64,000 bases of DNA from Verrucomicrobiota bacterium (lineage in GTDB: Bacteria; Auribacterota; JABMQX01; JAFGEW01), in NCBI GenBank assembly GCA_016931415.1, contig JAFGEW010000031.1, forward strand, positions 62,001 through 126,000. The letters are read 5' to 3'. Under the pieces are notes generated by a model. That model searched no databases. It was not told where the DNA came from and saw only the letters and a program-made list of their open reading frames with translations. The number at the start of each line of letters is the position of its first letter. Position 1 is the stretch's first letter. Positions 34,114 to 42,109 of this stretch are shown here, piece by piece. The position numbers and the translations under genes were made by a program.

Positions 34114-35535
34114 TCATAGAATATACTTGGTCAGGTTCTCGTCCTTGACGATGCTCGCGATCTTCTCGCGCACGAGCGCGCGGGTGACCGCCACCGTCGT
34201 GCCGGGCTGCTCAGGCGCGGTGAACGAGATGTCCTCGAGCACTTTCTCCATGATCGTGTGGAGACGGCGCGCGCCGATGTTCTGGTCCTTCTGGTTGACA
34301 CGCTCGGCGACCTCGGCAATCTCGTCGATGGCCTCGTCCTCGAATGCAAGCGTGACCCCCTCGGTCGCGAGCAACGCCTCGTACTGGCGCGTAAGCGAGT
34401 TCTTCGGCAGCCGCAGGATTTGGACGAACTCGGCCCGGCCGAGTGAGTTGAGCTCGACGCGGATCGGGAACCGGCCCTGGAGCTCGGGGATGAGCTCCGA
34501 AGGCTTTGTGATGTGGAACGCGCCCGCGGCGATGAACAGAATGTGGTCGGTGCGCACCATGCCGAACGGGGTGTTGACCATCGTGCCCTCGACGATGGGC
34601 AGCAGGTCGCGCTGCACGCCCTCGCGCGAGACGTCCGGTCCGCTGCTCGTCTGCGCGTACGAGCCGCAGACCTTGTCGATCTCGTCGATGAAGATGATGC
34701 CGAGGTCCTGCGTGCGGAACAGCGCCTCGCGCACGATAGCCTCGCGGTCGATCAACTTCTCGGTCTCCTGCTTGATGAGCATCTCACGCGCGGCGCGCAC
34801 GGTCATCTTCTTGGTCGTGTGGCGGCCCTCGCCGCCCATGCGCTGCTGCATGCCCGAACTGAGGCTCGACATGATCTCGCCCAAGTCGATACCGAGGTCG
34901 TCGAGGTTCGCGTTCGAGATCACCCCGATGGGCGGCACGATCGGCTCGTTCACCTCGACCTCGACGGTCTGGTCGTCCAGCTTGCCCTCGTGCAACTGGC
35001 GCTTCACGCGGTCCTTGGCCGAGCGGTAGCTTTCCTCGGTACCGGTCACTTCGACCGTGGTCGACTCGCCGAGCGGGTTCGACTTCATGTAGGCGCGGAA
35101 CAGCTCTTTCTCCGCGTTGAGAGCCGCAACGTCCTCGACCTGCTGCGAGACCTCCTTCTCGATCATGCTCACGGCTGTCTTTGCCAGGTCGCGCACCATG
35201 GTCTCGACGCTGCGGCCGACGTAGCCCACCTCGGTGTACTTCGACGCCTCGACCTTGAGAAACGGCGCGCCGGCCAGCGCCGCCATGCGCCGCGCGATCT
35301 CAGTCTTGCCCACACCCGTCGGGCCGATCATGATGATGTTCTTCGGGATGACCTCCTCCCGCAGCTCGCCGGTCAGCCGCAGGCGCCGCCAGCGGTTGCG
35401 CACGGCGAGAGCCACAGCCTTCTTCGCCTCGTCCTGGCCGATGATGTACTTGTCGAGTTCGGCGACGATCTGCCGCGGCGTCATCGAGTCCATTGCCTGC
35501 GGCGCGCCGATTGCGATTGCCTGCTGATCGTCCAT
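34114..35535 (-). CDS. hslU: ATP-dependent protease ATPase HslU (ClpY)
   Basis: A 473-residue AAA+ unfoldase: MTPRQIVAELDKYIIGQDEAKKAVALAVRN start region, Walker A GPTGVGKTE, the GYVGRSVE pore loop, an inserted I-domain (about 120-260), Walker B IIFIDEIDKVC, sensor and C-terminal LHTIMEKVLEDISF. The extreme C-terminus (NLTKYIL) is the tail that docks into HslV. It feeds unfolded substrates to the HslV peptidase encoded 64 bases upstream. ATG 35535 has a GGAA ribosome binding site. Confidence 0.97.
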   Translation of the reverse strand: MDDQQAIAIGAPQAMDSMTPRQIVAELDKYIIGQDEAKKAVALAVRNRWRRLRLTGELREEVIPKNIIMIGPTGVGKTEIARRMAALAGAPFLKVEASKYTEVGYVGRSVETMVRDLAKTAVSMIEKEVSQQVEDVAALNAEKELFRAYMKSNPLGESTTVEVTGTEESYRSAKDRVKRQLHEGKLDDQTVEVEVNEPIVPPIGVISNANLDDLGIDLGEIMSSLSSGMQQRMGGEGRHTTKKMTVRAAREMLIKQETEKLIDREAIVREALFRTQDLGIIFIDEIDKVCGSYAQTSSGPDVSREGVQRDLLPIVEGTMVNTPFGMVRTDHILFIAAGAFHITKPSELIPELQGRFPIRVELNSLGRAEFVQILRLPKNSLTRQYEALLATEGVTLAFEDEAIDEIAEVAERVNQKDQNIGARRLHTIMEKVLEDISFTAPEQPGTTVAVTRALVREKIASIVKDENLTKYIL

Positions 35536-35599
35536 GGGTTCCTTCTATACTCGTCGAGAAACGGGCGGTCGAGCCCTGGACGGGCCGCCCGCGGTGTCC

Positions 35600-36142
35600 T
35601 TAGTCAATAACCTCGATCTGCACCTGATCGTTGGTGAAAACGCAGAGCTTGGCGGCAATCTTCAGGCTCTCCTCGACGGTGCGCCGCGCGTCGAGGTCCG
35701 TGTGCGCCATCAGCGCCTTGGCCGCCGCGACCGCATACGTGCCGCCCGAGCCAATGCCGACCACACCCTCGTCGGGCTCGATCACCTCGCCCGTGCCGGA
35801 GATGAGCAACAGCTTCTCCTTGTCGGCGGCGATCATGAGCGCCTCGAGTTGACGCAGGTACTTGTCGGTGCGCCACATCTTGGCGAGCTCGACGGCCGCC
35901 TTCGCCATGTTGCCCTGATACTTCTCGAGCATGGCGTCGAACTTGTCCATGAGGTTGAACGCGTCGCCCACCGCACCCGCAAAACCGACGATGACGCGAT
36001 CCTTGTAGAGGCGCCGCAACTTGAGTGCGTTACCCTTGATGACCGTGTTGCCCATGCTGACCTGACCATCGCCGCCGATGGCCGTCCTGCCGTCGCGCTG
36101 TACGGCCAGCACCGTGGTCGAATGGAACTGCGGCGCCTGCAT
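35600..36142 (-). CDS. hslV: ATP-dependent protease subunit HslV (ClpQ)
   Basis: A 180-residue proteasome-type peptidase. After the short propeptide MQAPQFHS comes TTVLAV, with Thr9 as the likely catalytic N-terminal nucleophile after processing. GDGQVSMGNTVIKGNALKLR, GFAGAVGDAFNLMDKF and GIGSGGTYAVAAAKAL are family motifs. ATG 36142 has GGAGGG at good spacing; the longer upstream frame is not conserved. It heads the hslVU operon and is divergent from mraZ. Confidence 0.97.
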   Translation of the reverse strand: MQAPQFHSTTVLAVQRDGRTAIGGDGQVSMGNTVIKGNALKLRRLYKDRVIVGFAGAVGDAFNLMDKFDAMLEKYQGNMAKAAVELAKMWRTDKYLRQLEALMIAADKEKLLLISGTGEVIEPDEGVVGIGSGGTYAVAAAKALMAHTDLDARRTVEESLKIAAKLCVFTNDQVQIEVID

Positions 36143-36187
36143 ATCGAGTCCCTCCGTCGAGATCACATTCCGAGCCAGAGAACCTGT

Positions 36188-36216
36188 AGCGTAGACCACA
36201 CTCCCGGCCCCGTCAA
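36188..36216 (-). promoter_or_regulatory. Probable hslVU promoter
   Basis: On the minus strand, -35 TTGACG (36216-36211), 17-base spacer, -10 TACGCT (36193-36188). The start would be near 36181, about 40 bases before the hslV ATG. The -10 is weak, so confidence is moderate. The divergent mra promoter has the same TTGACG -35 and the same spacing. Confidence 0.45.
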
Positions 36217-36340
36217 CGCGCATCCCGCCTGAGGCGTCGGCGGACCGGCCGATTGCGCGTATGTAACTTCTTACAGGGATGCGGCCAAAGGCGAAAGTGT
36301 AGTGAAATCACACTTTTTCCACCTTACAAGGCTTTTTTTG

Positions 36341-36396
36341 TTGACGGATGTGGGACAAAGTGGTAGCTTCGCCCACGGTTGCCCATAAGAGTGGGG
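36341..36396 (+). promoter_or_regulatory. dcw cluster promoter with MraZ-type boxes
   Basis: -35 TTGACG (36341-36346), 17-base spacer, weak -10 TAGCTT (36364-36369). TGGGA (36351), TGGTA (36361), GCCCA (36371), GCCCA (36381) and TGGGG (36392) follow each other at steps of about 10 bases. They cover the spacer, the -10 and the start region. MraZ is known to bind TGGGN-type repeats with 10-base period at its own promoter, so this is a likely autoregulatory operator. Confidence 0.65.
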
Positions 36397-36436
36397 CATC
36401 GTGGTCCGGGCGCGCATCCGAAGGGGTCGACTCCAG

Positions 36437-36883
36437 GTGTTCTACAGCGAATACAGACACACCCTCGACGAGAAGAACCGGCTCAGCATACCGGCCAAGT
36501 ACCGGATGCTGCTCCAGGGTTCGGGCGACGATCCCTTCTTCATCGGGCGCGGCATCGACCGGTGCATCCTAATCTGCACCAAGGCCGTGTGGCAAGAGAT
36601 GGAGCGCCAGTTCTGCGACCATCCGATCACCAACCCGATCGCGCGGAGGTTCAATCGTTTGTTCTACTCCGGCGCCCAGGAAGTGACGCTCGACAAGCAG
36701 GGCCGCATTGCCCTGCCTCAGAACCTGATCGAGTGGTCTGGACTGAAGCGCGACGTGGTGCTGGCCGGCGTGAGCAACCGGATCGAGGTCTGGGATGCCC
36801 AGACCTGGGACGCGCAGCTTGCCGAGTCGCTCGAGGCATTCGAGGCGACCGCGAGCGAGCTATGGAAGCCGTCAGGGCAGTGA
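36437..36883 (+). CDS. mraZ: Transcriptional regulator MraZ
   Basis: A 148-residue protein with two SpoVT/AbrB-like DNA-binding halves: FYSEYRHTLDEKNRLSIPAK at the start and LDKQGRIALPQNLIEWSGL in the second. MraZ forms a ring and represses the dcw cluster by binding repeats in its promoter; matching boxes lie directly upstream. I chose GTG 36437 because family members start at the FYSEY motif and AAGGGG lies 10 bases upstream; GTG 36401 would add 12 arginine-rich residues. Confidence 0.95.
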   Translation: MFYSEYRHTLDEKNRLSIPAKYRMLLQGSGDDPFFIGRGIDRCILICTKAVWQEMERQFCDHPITNPIARRFNRLFYSGAQEVTLDKQGRIALPQNLIEWSGLKRDVVLAGVSNRIEVWDAQTWDAQLAESLEAFEATASELWKPSGQ

Positions 36884-36969
36884 CCGGGATGTGCTGCCGG
36901 ACTGGAGAAGAAGGCCTGCGCGGAGTGTGGCTTTCAACCTGAGGCGTGGAAAGGCGCTGGTGGTGGGCG

Positions 36970-37950
36970 ATGGGCCCCATGCCGGAGCCAAGACATAGAC
37001 CGGTTCTTTTACATAGGACGATCGAGCTGATCGGGTGCCGTCCGGGCGGCACCTACGTCGACGCCACAGTCGGGCTCGGGGGGCATGCCGAGGCACTGGC
37101 CGAGCGCATCGCCCCCGGTGGAAGGCTGATTGGGATTGATCGCGACGCCGACGCGCTGAGGCAATCCCGAGGGAGGCTGGCGCGGTTCGGGAATGCGGTC
37201 GCACTCGTGCAGGGGAATTTCGACCGGCTCGCCGCTGCTCTGGACGAGCAGGGCATTGACGTGGTCGACGGGGTGCTCTTCGACCTGGGCGTGAGCTCGA
37301 TGCAGCTCGATGAGGCGAGACGCGGGTTCAGCTACCAGCGCTCGGGCCGGCTCGATATGCGCATGGACGCCTCGCGGGGCCCGACAGCGCGCGAGCTGGT
37401 CAACCAAGCGCCGCTCAAGGAGCTCGAGCGCATCCTGCGCGACTACGGTGAGGAGCCAGCCTGGCGCCGCGTGGCCCGCACGATCGTCCGGACACGCGAG
37501 CAGCGCGAGATCGTCACGACAGACGAGCTGGCGGGGTTGATCGAGCGCGCCGTGCCGCGCGCGCCGCAGGGCCGCAAGGTGCATCCGGCAGCCCGGACAT
37601 TCCAGGCGCTGCGGATCGCCGTAAACGACGAGCTCGGCGCCATCGAGCGCGCGCTGCCGCAGGCGCTCGAACGGCTGAGGCCCGGCGGGCGGATCGTGAC
37701 GCTCGCCTACCACTCGCTTGAGGATCGCATCGTCAAGGAGGCGTTCCGGCGCTGGGCGAAGGGCTGCACGTGCCCACCGGAGTTCCCGGTGTGCTGTTGC
37801 GGCAAGTTGGCGTCCGTGCGAGTGCTCACGAAGAAGCCTATTGGGCCGGACGCGGCGGAGGTCGCGGCGAACCCGCGGGCTCGTAGCGCGCGGCTCAGGG
37901 CGTGCGAGAAGATCCAGCCCGTCGAGACGGGCCGGGGGATCGACCAATGA
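36970..37950 (+). CDS. rsmH: 16S rRNA (cytosine(1402)-N(4))-methyltransferase RsmH
   Basis: A SAM-dependent methyltransferase of about 326 residues, second gene of the dcw cluster. Motifs: HRPVLLHRTIELI at the N-terminus, the SAM-binding YVDATVGLGGHAEALAE, LFDLGVSSMQLDEARRGFSY, GRLDMRMD and VTLAYHSLEDRIVKEAF, plus a Cys-rich CTCPPEFPVCCCG near the end. It modifies C1402 in the ribosomal P site. Start choice is uncertain: ATG 36970 or 36979 fits the family, while GTG 36946 would extend it. The stop overlaps the ftsL start (ATGA). Confidence 0.95.
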   Translation: MGPMPEPRHRPVLLHRTIELIGCRPGGTYVDATVGLGGHAEALAERIAPGGRLIGIDRDADALRQSRGRLARFGNAVALVQGNFDRLAAALDEQGIDVVDGVLFDLGVSSMQLDEARRGFSYQRSGRLDMRMDASRGPTARELVNQAPLKELERILRDYGEEPAWRRVARTIVRTREQREIVTTDELAGLIERAVPRAPQGRKVHPAARTFQALRIAVNDELGAIERALPQALERLRPGGRIVTLAYHSLEDRIVKEAFRRWAKGCTCPPEFPVCCCGKLASVRVLTKKPIGPDAAEVAANPRARSARLRACEKIQPVETGRGIDQ

Positions 37951-38387
37951 GAAAGCGCAGACCCACACAGATTAAGAGCAAGGTTTTCAACTACCAGGTG
38001 GCCAACAGGCGCAGCCACGCGGGCTCGAACCGCTGGATCCACGGCGTGATCGTGCTCGTGCTGATCGCCGTCGCCGCCGGGATCGTGTACGTCTGGCTGC
38101 GCAATCGGGAGCTGAACTCGGGCTACACGGTGACCGAGCTCCGAAAAGAGATCAAGGAGATCAAAGAGGATCGGATCAAGGCCGAGGCCAAGGTCTACAA
38201 ACTCAGAGAGCCGGCGCGCATCCAGCGTGAGGTTAAGGAACGGCGGCTTGGACTGGTGCAGCCGCAGCCGGGGCAGGTGATCCATCTCGACGATCCGCCG
38301 CCCCTGGTACTGGCCGACGAAGGCAAGGCGCCTGAGCAGCCGGCCGGACGCCGGCTCTGGGATGCGATTGTACTAGGAGAGAGGTGA
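37947..38387 (+). CDS. ftsL: FtsL-like septum protein
   Basis: A 146-residue bitopic protein: basic cytoplasmic N-terminus, one membrane helix (about 33-54, VIVLVLIAVAAGIVYVWL), then a coiled-coil stretch (VTELRKEIKEIKEDRIKAEA) and a Pro-rich tail. Sequence similarity in this family is low; the call rests on topology and on the position between rsmH and ftsI. FtsL forms the FtsQLB complex that activates septal synthesis. ATG overlaps the rsmH stop by 4 bases. Confidence 0.82.
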   Translation: MRKRRPTQIKSKVFNYQVANRRSHAGSNRWIHGVIVLVLIAVAAGIVYVWLRNRELNSGYTVTELRKEIKEIKEDRIKAEAKVYKLREPARIQREVKERRLGLVQPQPGQVIHLDDPPPLVLADEGKAPEQPAGRRLWDAIVLGER

Positions 38388-38708
38388 GCACCGTTAGTCA
38401 GGACTCATTGCATTGTGTATCGCCCGGCGGGCCCGTCGCCTCCTCAACCTCCTCCTCCAATCCATACGGGCCCTCGGGAGACATATTGGGGGAACAAGAC
38501 CGGGACACTCTTGGACCCTCAAGCTTAAGGGCGAGGCAGAATGGGCGGGGTAAACCCCAAGACAAGCTTCAGGTCAAGACACTTCTTCACTCCTACCCCC
38601 CACCCCCCCATTCTGCCTCCCCTGCGTTTTCCCGGCACGCAAGCGCGGCGGGGGGGAATCGAGGGGTGCCGATGATGGCCGACCGGGCCGAGGGGAGAAC
38701 GGGGCGTC
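38388..38708 (+). other. Structured gene-free spacer between ftsL and ftsI
   Basis: 321 bases inside an otherwise gap-free operon. It has two perfect inverted repeats: GGGCCCGT 38429-38436 with ACGGGCCC 38466-38473, and a 13-bp pair at 38533-38545 (GAGGCAGAATGGG) and 38607-38619. A frame from 38384 exists but is low-complexity, runs through into ftsI in another frame and looks non-coding. No T-run follows either stem. The region could be an RNA control element or a small palindromic repeat. Confidence 0.55.
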
Positions 38709-40598
38709 ATGCCGAACAGCATCCACAAAATCCGCTGCGCGATCGTACTTGGTTTCCTCATCACCGCATTCGTCGGGCTTGGGGCCAAGCTCTTCTATAT
38801 TCAGGTCAGCAAGCATGACTTCTTCGTGCGCGAGGCGCTCGCCCAGCACGAGAAGAGACTGACGATCTTCCCCTCGCGCGGCCGGATCCTGGACTGCAAC
38901 GGCAAGACACTCGCCATGAGCGAGCCGACATATCTGGTCTGCCTCGATCCCGAAGTGATCGCCGATCCCAGGAAGACCAAGGATCCTGACGCCTTTGTCA
39001 CCCGCCTCGCCGAGATCATGGAGCGGCCTCAGACTGAGATCGCCCGCCTCGCCTACCAGACCGGAAAACGCGAGGTCTGGGTCCAGCGCAAGGTGCCTGA
39101 CCATGTCCTTGAGCAGATCGAGGCGTTGCGGCGAGACCGTGCGTTCTTTGAGGATGTGCTCCCCGGCGTCGCCGGCACTGACGATCGTTACAGCTACCAG
39201 GGCGTCGTACTCAAGGACCGCATGCGCCGTGTCTATCCCAACGGCACGATGCTCGCCCACGTGCTTGGCTATGTCCGAGATGAGCTGCCCGACGACAAGG
39301 AGCACGAGCCTGTCGTGCGCGACGACAAGTACCCGCTCGCCGGTATCGAGCTGTCGGCCAACAGCTGGCTCAAGGGCCAGAACGGGTCGAGGGTCAGGCA
39401 GGTTGACGGGAGACGCCGCGAGATTCTGCGCGGCGCCCCCGCGGACCGGCCGCCCGTGAACGGTCTGGACGTCGTCCTGACTATTGACCTGAACATCCAG
39501 TGCTTCGTCGAGCAAGCAGTCGCCCGCGCCGCCGAAGCGGTCACGTGCAGCGGGATAACGGCCCTCGTGCTCAGGCCGCAGACGGGCGAGATTCTCGCCT
39601 GGGCCAACTCGCCCGGATTCGACCCGAACGGGCTCACACCTGAGATGCAGGCACACACGACCAACGTCGGCATCGAGGCGTACTTCGAACCGGGCTCGAC
39701 GCTCAAGCCGTTCACAGCGGCCATCGCGCTCCAGCACCGTGCCGTAACGCTCGATACCGAATTCGACTGCGAGCATGGCTTCTGGCGGGCCCCGAGCGGT
39801 CACCGCCTGCACGACTCGCATTCCTACGACATCCTGAGCGTCTTCGAGATCATCGAGAAATCGAGCAACATCGGCATCGCCAAGGTCGCCATGTCCCTTG
39901 GGGGGCCAGCCGAGAGTCCCGACATGGAGCTGGCCAAGCGGCGCCTGCACGATGGCTTGCGTGCCTTCGGGTTCGGGCAAAGAACAGGGATCAGACTGCC
40001 AGGGGAGATCGTCGGGCGCTTCAGCCCGGTGCGCGACTGGTCGGGTTACTCGATCACCTCGCTGCCGATGGGCCAGGAGATCGGCGTCACCCCGCTCCAA
40101 CTCGCGCTGGCTTACGCTGCGATCGCCAATGGCGGCACGCGCATGGAACCGCGGCTGGTGGCACGCACGATGGACGCGGACGACAACATCGTCGAGGACT
40201 TCCCGCCCCGGGCCGTTGGCCGGGTGATCGGCGAGAACGTGGCTCGCGACATCACGGCGGCCATGAAGGCGGTCGTCGGCGAGGAAGGCACAGGCCGCCG
40301 CGCCGACATTCCCGGCTACACCGAGGCCGGCAAGACGGGCACCGCTCAGAAATTCCTCAACGGCGAGTACTCGAAGACCGTCTTCTTCTCGTCGTTCGCC
40401 GGCTTCGCTCCGGCCGACAATCCGCAGATCGTCATTGTCGTGGCCCTGTACGACACCGTGAAGCCCCAGCACTTCGGCGGCACCGTGGCGGCGCCGGTGT
40501 TTGCGGAGATCGGCACGAATGTGCTACAGTACATGGAGGTAGCTCCCGACGACGTGACCGGCCCGGAGGCCGGGTCCCCACATGCGGGGGCGCACTGA
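38709..40598 (+). CDS. ftsI: Penicillin-binding protein FtsI (PBP3-like transpeptidase)
   Basis: A class B PBP of 629 residues: N-terminal membrane helix (about 8-28), dimerisation domain beginning FPSRGRILDCNGKTLAMSEP, then the transpeptidase domain with Ser330 in STLK, SSN (KSSNIGIAK) and Lys542 in KTGTA. All three catalytic boxes are intact. It cross-links septal peptidoglycan together with FtsW. ATG 38709 has a G-rich site upstream. One base separates its stop from the murE ATG. The C-terminus has a short Gly/Pro/His-rich tail instead of a PASTA domain. Confidence 0.95.
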   Translation: MPNSIHKIRCAIVLGFLITAFVGLGAKLFYIQVSKHDFFVREALAQHEKRLTIFPSRGRILDCNGKTLAMSEPTYLVCLDPEVIADPRKTKDPDAFVTRLAEIMERPQTEIARLAYQTGKREVWVQRKVPDHVLEQIEALRRDRAFFEDVLPGVAGTDDRYSYQGVVLKDRMRRVYPNGTMLAHVLGYVRDELPDDKEHEPVVRDDKYPLAGIELSANSWLKGQNGSRVRQVDGRRREILRGAPADRPPVNGLDVVLTIDLNIQCFVEQAVARAAEAVTCSGITALVLRPQTGEILAWANSPGFDPNGLTPEMQAHTTNVGIEAYFEPGSTLKPFTAAIALQHRAVTLDTEFDCEHGFWRAPSGHRLHDSHSYDILSVFEIIEKSSNIGIAKVAMSLGGPAESPDMELAKRRLHDGLRAFGFGQRTGIRLPGEIVGRFSPVRDWSGYSITSLPMGQEIGVTPLQLALAYAAIANGGTRMEPRLVARTMDADDNIVEDFPPRAVGRVIGENVARDITAAMKAVVGEEGTGRRADIPGYTEAGKTGTAQKFLNGEYSKTVFFSSFAGFAPADNPQIVIVVALYDTVKPQHFGGTVAAPVFAEIGTNVLQYMEVAPDDVTGPEAGSPHAGAH

Positions 40599-40599
40599 C

Positions 40600-42090
40600 A
40601 TGACGCGTCCAGGCGTTGCAGCCATGAAGCTCAGCGAGCTGCTCACGGTGCTCGAGACGCACCGGACCAGCGGCGATGTGCATACAGAGATCGCGGGGCT
40701 GACCCAGAACTCGCGACAGGTCCTGCGCGACCACCTTTTCGTCGCTGTCCGCGGTGAGAAGACCGACGGACATCTCTACATCGACGACGCGGTGAGTGCC
40801 GGCGCGGTGGCCGTCGTGTGCGAGGAAGCCGACTTCCCCGTCCACGGCGCCGCCAAGATCGTCGTGCCCGACAGCCGTGTCGCGCTCGCGCGGCTCGCCG
40901 ATGCGTTCTATGGCCACCCTTCGGCGAGGCTGCGCGTCGTCGGCGTCACCGGCACGAACGGCAAGACGACGATCACCTACCTCGTCCGCAACGCGCTCGC
41001 GCGCGCCGGGATCGACTCGGGCCTGATGGGCACGATCGAGTACCGCGTCGACGGGCGCACGATCCCGGCCGACCGCACGACGCCTGACCCGGTGCTCATT
41101 CACTCGCTGCTGGCCGAGATGGTTGCCCGCGGCTGCGGGGCTGCGGTGATGGAGGTGTCGTCGCACGCGCTCGATCAGAGACGCGTCGACGCTGTCCACT
41201 TCAACGTCGGCGTGTTCACGAACTTGACGCAGGACCACCTTGACTACCACCGCGACCTCGACGAGTACCTTGACGCCAAGGCGCGCTTGTTCGAGATGCT
41301 CGGCGATTACCCCGACGATCCGTGGCCCAAGCATGCCGTTGTCAACGTCGCCGATCCGCGCGCCGGGCGTATCATCGAGGCCTCGCGCGCTCCCGTGATC
41401 ACCTACGGGCTGAGCGAGGCGGCCGACGTGCGCGCCGTCGACATCCGCCTGGGTGCTGATGGCAGCCTGTTCACGGCCGTGATGCCGCGCGGCAAGGTGC
41501 CCGTGCGGCTCAGCCTCATCGGGCGGCACAATATCTCTAACGCGCTCGCCGCCCTCGCCGTGGGCGAGGCGCTCGGGCTCGACGTGAACGCCGTCGTCTC
41601 GGGTATCGCCGACACAACGCACGTGCCCGGCCGGCTCGAGTTCATTGAGAACGATCGCGGCTTTACCGTCGTCGTCGATTACGCGCACACCGACGATGCG
41701 CTGCGGAACGTGCTTGCGTCGCTACGCGAGATCACGCTGGGGCGGCTCATCACGGTGTTCGGCTGCGGCGGCGATCGTGACCCGGGCAAACGGCCCAAGA
41801 TGGGCGCCGCCGTGCGCGAGCTCGCCGACTTCTCGATCATCACGTCGGACAACCCGCGCAGCGAGGATCCCGGCGCAATCATCGAGCAGATCCTGACGGC
41901 CTATACCGACGCAGACAGGTATCTCGTCGAGACCGATCGGCGTGCGGCCATCGAGACAGCTATCGCCATGGCCCGCGCCGGCGATACAGTGCTCATTGCC
42001 GGCAAGGGGCACGAGACGTACCAGCAGTTCCGAAACCAGACGATCGTGTTCGACGACCGCGCAGTCGCCCGCGCGGCGCTTGCGCGATAG
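40600..42090 (+). CDS. murE: UDP-MurNAc-tripeptide synthetase MurE
   Basis: A Mur ligase of 496 residues: P-loop TGTNGKTT, the EVSSHALDQ motif, a carbamoylated-Lys region (YLDAKARLFE) and GHETYQ near the end. The DNPR sequence (SDNPRSEDP) is the signature of enzymes that add meso-diaminopimelate, so the peptidoglycan should be of the DAP type. ATG 40600 lies one base after the ftsI stop; an alternative ATG is at 40624. Cytoplasmic. Confidence 0.95.
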   Translation: MTRPGVAAMKLSELLTVLETHRTSGDVHTEIAGLTQNSRQVLRDHLFVAVRGEKTDGHLYIDDAVSAGAVAVVCEEADFPVHGAAKIVVPDSRVALARLADAFYGHPSARLRVVGVTGTNGKTTITYLVRNALARAGIDSGLMGTIEYRVDGRTIPADRTTPDPVLIHSLLAEMVARGCGAAVMEVSSHALDQRRVDAVHFNVGVFTNLTQDHLDYHRDLDEYLDAKARLFEMLGDYPDDPWPKHAVVNVADPRAGRIIEASRAPVITYGLSEAADVRAVDIRLGADGSLFTAVMPRGKVPVRLSLIGRHNISNALAALAVGEALGLDVNAVVSGIADTTHVPGRLEFIENDRGFTVVVDYAHTDDALRNVLASLREITLGRLITVFGCGGDRDPGKRPKMGAAVRELADFSIITSDNPRSEDPGAIIEQILTAYTDADRYLVETDRRAAIETAIAMARAGDTVLIAGKGHETYQQFRNQTIVFDDRAVARAALAR

Positions 42091-42109
42091 AGACCCGGGC
42101 AGATTGACC

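Noticed and set aside
36294-36318. Hairpin AAAGTGT/ACACTTT followed by T residues upstream of mraZ
   Set aside because: The stem is 7 bp and AT-rich, and no plus-strand gene ends before it, so a terminator call is not supported.
36401-36436. Longer MraZ from GTG 36401
   Set aside because: It adds 12 arginine-rich residues before the conserved FYSEYRHTL start; GTG 36437 fits the family.
38384-38818. Open frame of 144 codons between ftsL and ftsI
   Set aside because: It is Pro/Ser-rich low complexity, has no ribosome binding site, and runs out of frame into ftsI; the inverted repeats explain the sequence better.
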